From Ctena decussata (Eukaryota > Mollusca > Bivalvia > Lucinida > Lucinidae): a stretch of 64,000 bases of DNA. The translations under genes and the position numbers were made by a program. Each line of letters opens with the position of its first letter. Position 1 is the stretch's first letter. Of this stretch, positions 60,582-64,000 are shown one piece after another. The notes beneath the pieces are model-generated. The model saw only the letters and a program-made list of their open reading frames with translations, was not told the origin of the DNA and searched no databases. Location of the stretch: NCBI GenBank assembly GCA_963989385.1, contig OZ022512.1:26371899-26435898 (forward strand), in the 5' to 3' direction.

Positions 60582-61676
60582 CTGTAGAAGAAAATTTCTG
60601 CAAGGCATTAGCATGGGTCCAAAAACCCCTCTGGTTAACTATGCATATACAAGAGCTGTTGGGAAACAAAAAGAGCTGTTACAAAACAAAAAAGAGTCAT
60701 AGTTCCCAAACGACCTGGTCACTGTGGCTAAACAAAAATCATACTTCCAAAATGACCTGGTCATTGTGGCTAAACAACTTGTTTAGCCACAATGACCAGG
60801 ATGTTTGAGAACTATGACTATTTTTCATTTCATAACATCTTTGAAAACATAGTTAACCATGTGTGAAAAATCTCTGGCCATTTACCATGAAGGGATGAAA
60901 AGCCATAATATGAAATTTTCAGATGAATATCCCAATGTGCTTAAATATTGGGACACTTAAAACCATTAATTTTCCATTTGGGACAACTGGAAAATGAAGG
61001 TTTTAAGTGTCCAAATACCTAAGCACATTAGGGTAGTCCTCCTTAATGAAAACAGTGATACGTTATTAATATCAAACTGAAATTTGCAGAGTATCAGAAC
61101 AAATTTAAAATGCTAGGAATATAGAATGATAGAAACAGTAATATGCTGAAACTAATCCAGACAAAGATTTACTGATGATACTGCTGGAATAATTTGTTAA
61201 CATTGAAAGCCCCAAAAATGAAAATAGTTGAATTTACAAACAGTGTAGATCCATGTGAGGTGGCACCAACTCATCTAGGTCTATACTGTTTGTTCTCTTA
61301 GTCTTTGAATTCTCAATATGATATAGCTTGGATGGAATATTTTTGGAAATTTTGTAGATGCAAATTTTGTTGTCTGCTTTGTAAAAATTTAAGGTTTAAT
61401 TCTCCAAAAAATATATGCTGGTTTTGCCAAGAGGTTCTAATGAGGGGTTAAAAACCTTGTTTTTAAAAAATCTTATCTAGAAACTATCATCTGATAAGCC
61501 TCTAATCTGCAGCTCTCCAATAAGAAGAAAAACTTACCTATCAGTACATCAATCAAATTCATAGCTGCCGTCTCATTGGCTGGCTCATGCTTCCTCTCCC
61601 AGGCATAATATTCTCTCATTATGATGTAGGTGTTTTTGGCAATCAAGAACTGCCTTCCCTTTCTGGTTGCACATAA
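60469..61676 (-). CDS. HGH1: HGH1 homologue, last two coding exons (partial gene)
   Basis: HGH1 (FAM203) is an armadillo-type cytosolic adaptor that links the TRiC chaperonin and Hsp90 in folding of elongation factor eEF2. On the - strand, exon 61676-61538 starts after TTTGTTTCAG and ends before GTAAGT. It encodes LCATRKGRQFLIAKNTYIIM, REYYAWERKHEP and NLIDVLI. The last exon, 60581-60469, follows CTTCTACAG and encodes DEPAKEMGDNLKELEIPAHL and QEQFHKDDEIERQQNE, then TGA at 60471-60469. The joined 252 nt give 83 residues plus stop in frame. They match the C-terminal DUF384 part of the family (GRQxxRxxxxYxxxREL, VLIGDEPE, NL..V.IPE). The N-terminal exons must lie beyond 64000, or were missed in the repeats at 61.7-64 kb. 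Confidence 0.82.
60932..61035. mobile_element. Snap-back MITE, copy 3, in the HGH1 intron
   Basis: CCAATGTGCTTAAATATTGG pairs with CCAAATACCTAAGCACATTA. The tip is CCATTTGGGACAACTGG. It is slightly more diverged than copies 1 and 2. Confidence 0.85.
61175..61330. mobile_element. Decayed GTAAAATTCTAA-family MITE
   Basis: GGAATAATTTGTTAACATTG, ACAAACAGTGTAGATC and GTCTATACTGTTTGTTC keep the family order, but the central palindrome is replaced by GTGAGGTGGCACC. Confidence 0.45.
61538..61676 (-). CDS. HGH1: HGH1 penultimate coding exon
   Basis: 139 nt, phase 0 at its start, leaving one base (G) at its end. The ATG at 61697-61695 lies upstream of the acceptor in the same frame and is intronic. 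It is not the protein start. Confidence 0.8.
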
Positions 61677-61765
61677 CTGAAACAAAGATATAATCAACTA
61701 ATTAAGGTGTCTGGATACACTTTCATGGCTTTGACTTCATGTATGCAAGGTCCTGTAGAAAGACC

Positions 61766-61972
61766 AGAGCTCTAGATAAGAGGGTGTATTTGATGATAAT
61801 TAAGGATAATTTTTCTTATTTCTCATCGAAACCATATGTTGTGACCCCTCATCTGAACCGTCTAGTTGAGACGGTTCAGATGAGGGGTCACAACATATGT
61901 TTTAATGCAGAATTAACAAAAATTATTCCTAATTATCACCAAATACGCCCTCTTATCTAGAGCTCTGAGAAA
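61766..61972. mobile_element. Snap-back MITE, ACCCCTCA family, complete copy
   Basis: Nearly identical to 52596-52800: AGAGCTCTAGATAAGAGGGT, GACCCCTCATCTGAACCG and its partner, ending TCTTATCTAGAGCTCTGA. Confidence 0.88.
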
Positions 61973-62029
61973 GACAACTTTTAACAGATTGCTATTCGTT
62001 TCCCTGGTAGGTGAATCCATTCTCCAGGG

Positions 62030-62155
62030 GGAACTACTCTTAAACAGAAGAATTCTGCTCTGAGAGCAAAGTTCTTTCCTTTACAAGTAGCCCCCACTAC
62101 ACTCTTTAGGGAAAGTTTGCTTTTAAGAGCAAATTCTTTCCTCTAAGAGCAGCCA
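62030..62155. mobile_element. GAATTTGCTCC-family hairpins, duplicated
   Basis: AGAATTCTGCTCTGAGAGCA and TTTGCTTTTAAGAGCAAATT are two related hairpins in a row, similar to 26345. Confidence 0.55.
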
Positions 62156-62170
62156 CTACTAGAGAACAAA

Positions 62171-62339
62171 CAAGACCTGTCACAGGGACAGGATAGCTCG
62201 CCTGACAGTGCCTTGCCCATCACATAAAAAACTTTAACGCAAAACTTTAACATTTTGCTAACGCCGCCGCCAATGCCGCCGCTGACGCTGACGCAGTGCT
62301 AGTGCAACAGCTCTTCCTGAACTTTGTTCAGGCAAGCTA
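62171..62339 (+). mobile_element. Short internally deleted P2 element
   Basis: Starts CAAGACCTGTCACAGGGACA (hairpin) and GCTCGCCTGACAG, passes quickly to ACTTTAACATTTTGCTAACG and GCCGCTGACGCTGACGC, and ends TTGTTCAGGCAAGCTAA. It has both ends and no tandem core, in about 170 bp. Confidence 0.8.
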
Positions 62340-62381
62340 AAAACAAATACATCCTGATCAGACTAATCACCATCAGATATA

Positions 62382-63825
62382 CAATACGACCTGTCCCGAG
62401 ACAGGATAGCTTGCCTGAACCTGCGCTTGTGCATCTTCAAGTGCTAGTATTTGTTTCTCATGGGTGGGGATGGTGCTGTATAAAATTTCCACTTCTATCT
62501 ATCATCATACCAAATATAATTCAAATCAATCCAAGGGTTTAAAAGCTATGAGATTTCAAAGACTTTGACATAAACTTTAACATAAAATATCTCTAAGTCC
62601 GCGACCTTGACCTATCGGTCATGTCCAGGGGTGGGGATGCGGCTGAATAAAATTTCTAACAAATATCTATCATCAAAACAAATATTAATCAAATCAATTA
62701 AAGGATTTAGAAACTATGAGATCTTAAAAAACTTTATTGTAAAACTTTAACATAAAATTGCCAAGTCCGTGACCTTGACCTGCAGGTCATGTCCAGGGGT
62801 GGGGATGTGGTTGATAAAATATCCAACTAAAATCTATCATCAAGCCAAATATACATGTAATTCAAAATGATCAAATGGATTAGAAACTATGACATATCTT
62901 AAGAAAACTTTAACATAAACTTTAACATAAAATTGCAAAGTCTGTGACCTTAACCTATAGGTCATGCGCAGGGGTGGGGATGTGGCTGAACAAAATTTCA
63001 GACCAATACCTATCATCATACCAAATATAATTCAAATCCACACAAGGGTTTAGAAACTCTGAGATCTTAAAAACTTTAACATAAACTTTTAACATGAAAT
63101 GTCTAAGTCCATGACCTTGACCTAAAGGTCGTGTCAGGGATCTCCCAGGTTCATTAAAGTATGTCACTTGCAACATGCCTTCCTCTTCAAATTACCTTTG
63201 CAACATGCCTTAATTGCCAATGAAAATTTATTAAAGTGTTATTATTTTCATTTCTTAGCCAGTAAAGTTGTTTTAAATGCATCAAGGGTCATCAAAAAAT
63301 TCTTTATAATGTAAATTTAGGCTAATTTTGGACAAAACATTGCTGCATTAAGGATTTAAAAAATTGATCAATAAGTCAAAATCTGATATTTGTGATAAAG
63401 CGACATGCCTTCTGAAATTTCTGGAGAGATCACTGAATGTGCAGGGGTGTGGATGCTGTAAAATAAAATTTCAGACCAATATCTATCATCATACCAAATA
63501 TAATTCAAACTGATCCAAGGGTATAGAAAACATGACATCTTAAAAACTTTAACGTAAAACTTTAACATGAAATTTCTAAGTCTGTGACCTTGACCTATAG
63601 GTCATGTCTGTGGGGTGGGGATGGTGCTTAATAAAATATAGGACCAATATCTATTATCATACCAAATATAATTCAAATTGATCGAAGGGTTTAGAGACTA
63701 TGAGACCTTAAAAACTCTAATGTAAAACTTTAACATTTTGCTAACCCCGCCGACATTGTGCAATAGCTCTTTCTGAGGAAGAGGGCAGTGCAATAGCCCT
63801 TCCTGAACTTCATTCAGGCGAACTA
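62382..63825 (+). mobile_element. P2 tandem-core element
   Basis: Starts GACCTGTCCCGAGACAGGAT then AGCTTGCCTGAA. About six units near 168 bp hold AGGGGTGGGGATGTGG, ATCTATCATCATACCAAATA and GTGACCTTGACCTATAGGTC. It ends TTCATTCAGGCGAACTAAAAA. A unique stretch at about 63150-63400 interrupts the core. Confidence 0.8.
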
Positions 63826-64000
63826 AAAATGTGCAAGGTAATCAGAACCACATGATGGCCAACATTGGAATAATCTTGGGAGTGAAAAGAAGCACTTCTT
63901 TTAAATAAACAATGTACTTTGTTATTTAATGACTAGATATCCATTGATATTCCACAGCATTTATTTAAAACATGCCACAGTACTGGCTTGTCACTCAATA

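Noticed and set aside
60425..60808. 127-codon + strand frame
   Set aside because: Antisense shadow of the HGH1 terminal exon and its flank.

Overview
This window is animal nuclear DNA, most likely from a bivalve mollusc. The signs are split genes with GT-AG introns, LINE remnants, tRNA-derived SINEs, many snap-back MITEs, and hairpin-ended elements with tandem cores that resemble bivalve pearl or Helentron-derived repeats. There is no bacterial gene organisation, and nearly all open frames are chance frames in repeats. The species is an inference and was not tested by any search.

Two host genes can be supported. The first, on the + strand, is a complete fatty-acid amide hydrolase 1 (FAAH)-type gene with 15 coding exons between 1803 and 39356. 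I rebuilt it exon by exon. All junctions are GT-AG and in phase, the total is 1737 nt (578 residues plus stop), and the amidase triad falls at Lys143, Ser218 and Ser242, one residue after the mammalian numbering. The second, on the - strand, is the 3' end (last two coding exons, 61676 down to 60469) of an HGH1 homologue. HGH1 is a chaperone adaptor for eEF2 folding, and the rest of the gene lies beyond the right edge. The two genes point at each other across about 21 kb of repeats.

Layout. 1-940: two degraded LINE 3' ends. 940-1800: FAAH upstream region. 1803-1991: exon 1, whose end is duplicated downstream. 2212-15938: intron 1, holding a duplicated LINE tail, microsatellites, a fold-back MITE, a 110-bp tandem array, a 3.2-kb array of GATATC-centred palindromes with two SINEs, and assorted repeats. 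15939-39356: exons 2-15, with nested transposons in introns 4 and 9, a 72-bp tandem array in intron 11 and a hairpin MITE right after exon 12. 39.4-60.4 kb: intergenic repeats, including a four-level nest at 43.87-52.2 kb. 60.4-61.7 kb: HGH1 3' exons. 61.7-64 kb: more MITEs and tandem-core elements.

The most notable non-genic structure is a set of element families with one shared plan: a terminal hairpin, then GCTCACCTG or GCTCGCCTG, a tandem core rich in AGGTCA-type words, a short (GGACGGAC)-like tract, a second hairpin, and CAGGTGAGCTAA at the other end. They sit in A/T runs and repeatedly nest in one another, so the order of insertion can be read from the sequence. Their cores carry nuclear-receptor-like half sites in and around the FAAH gene.
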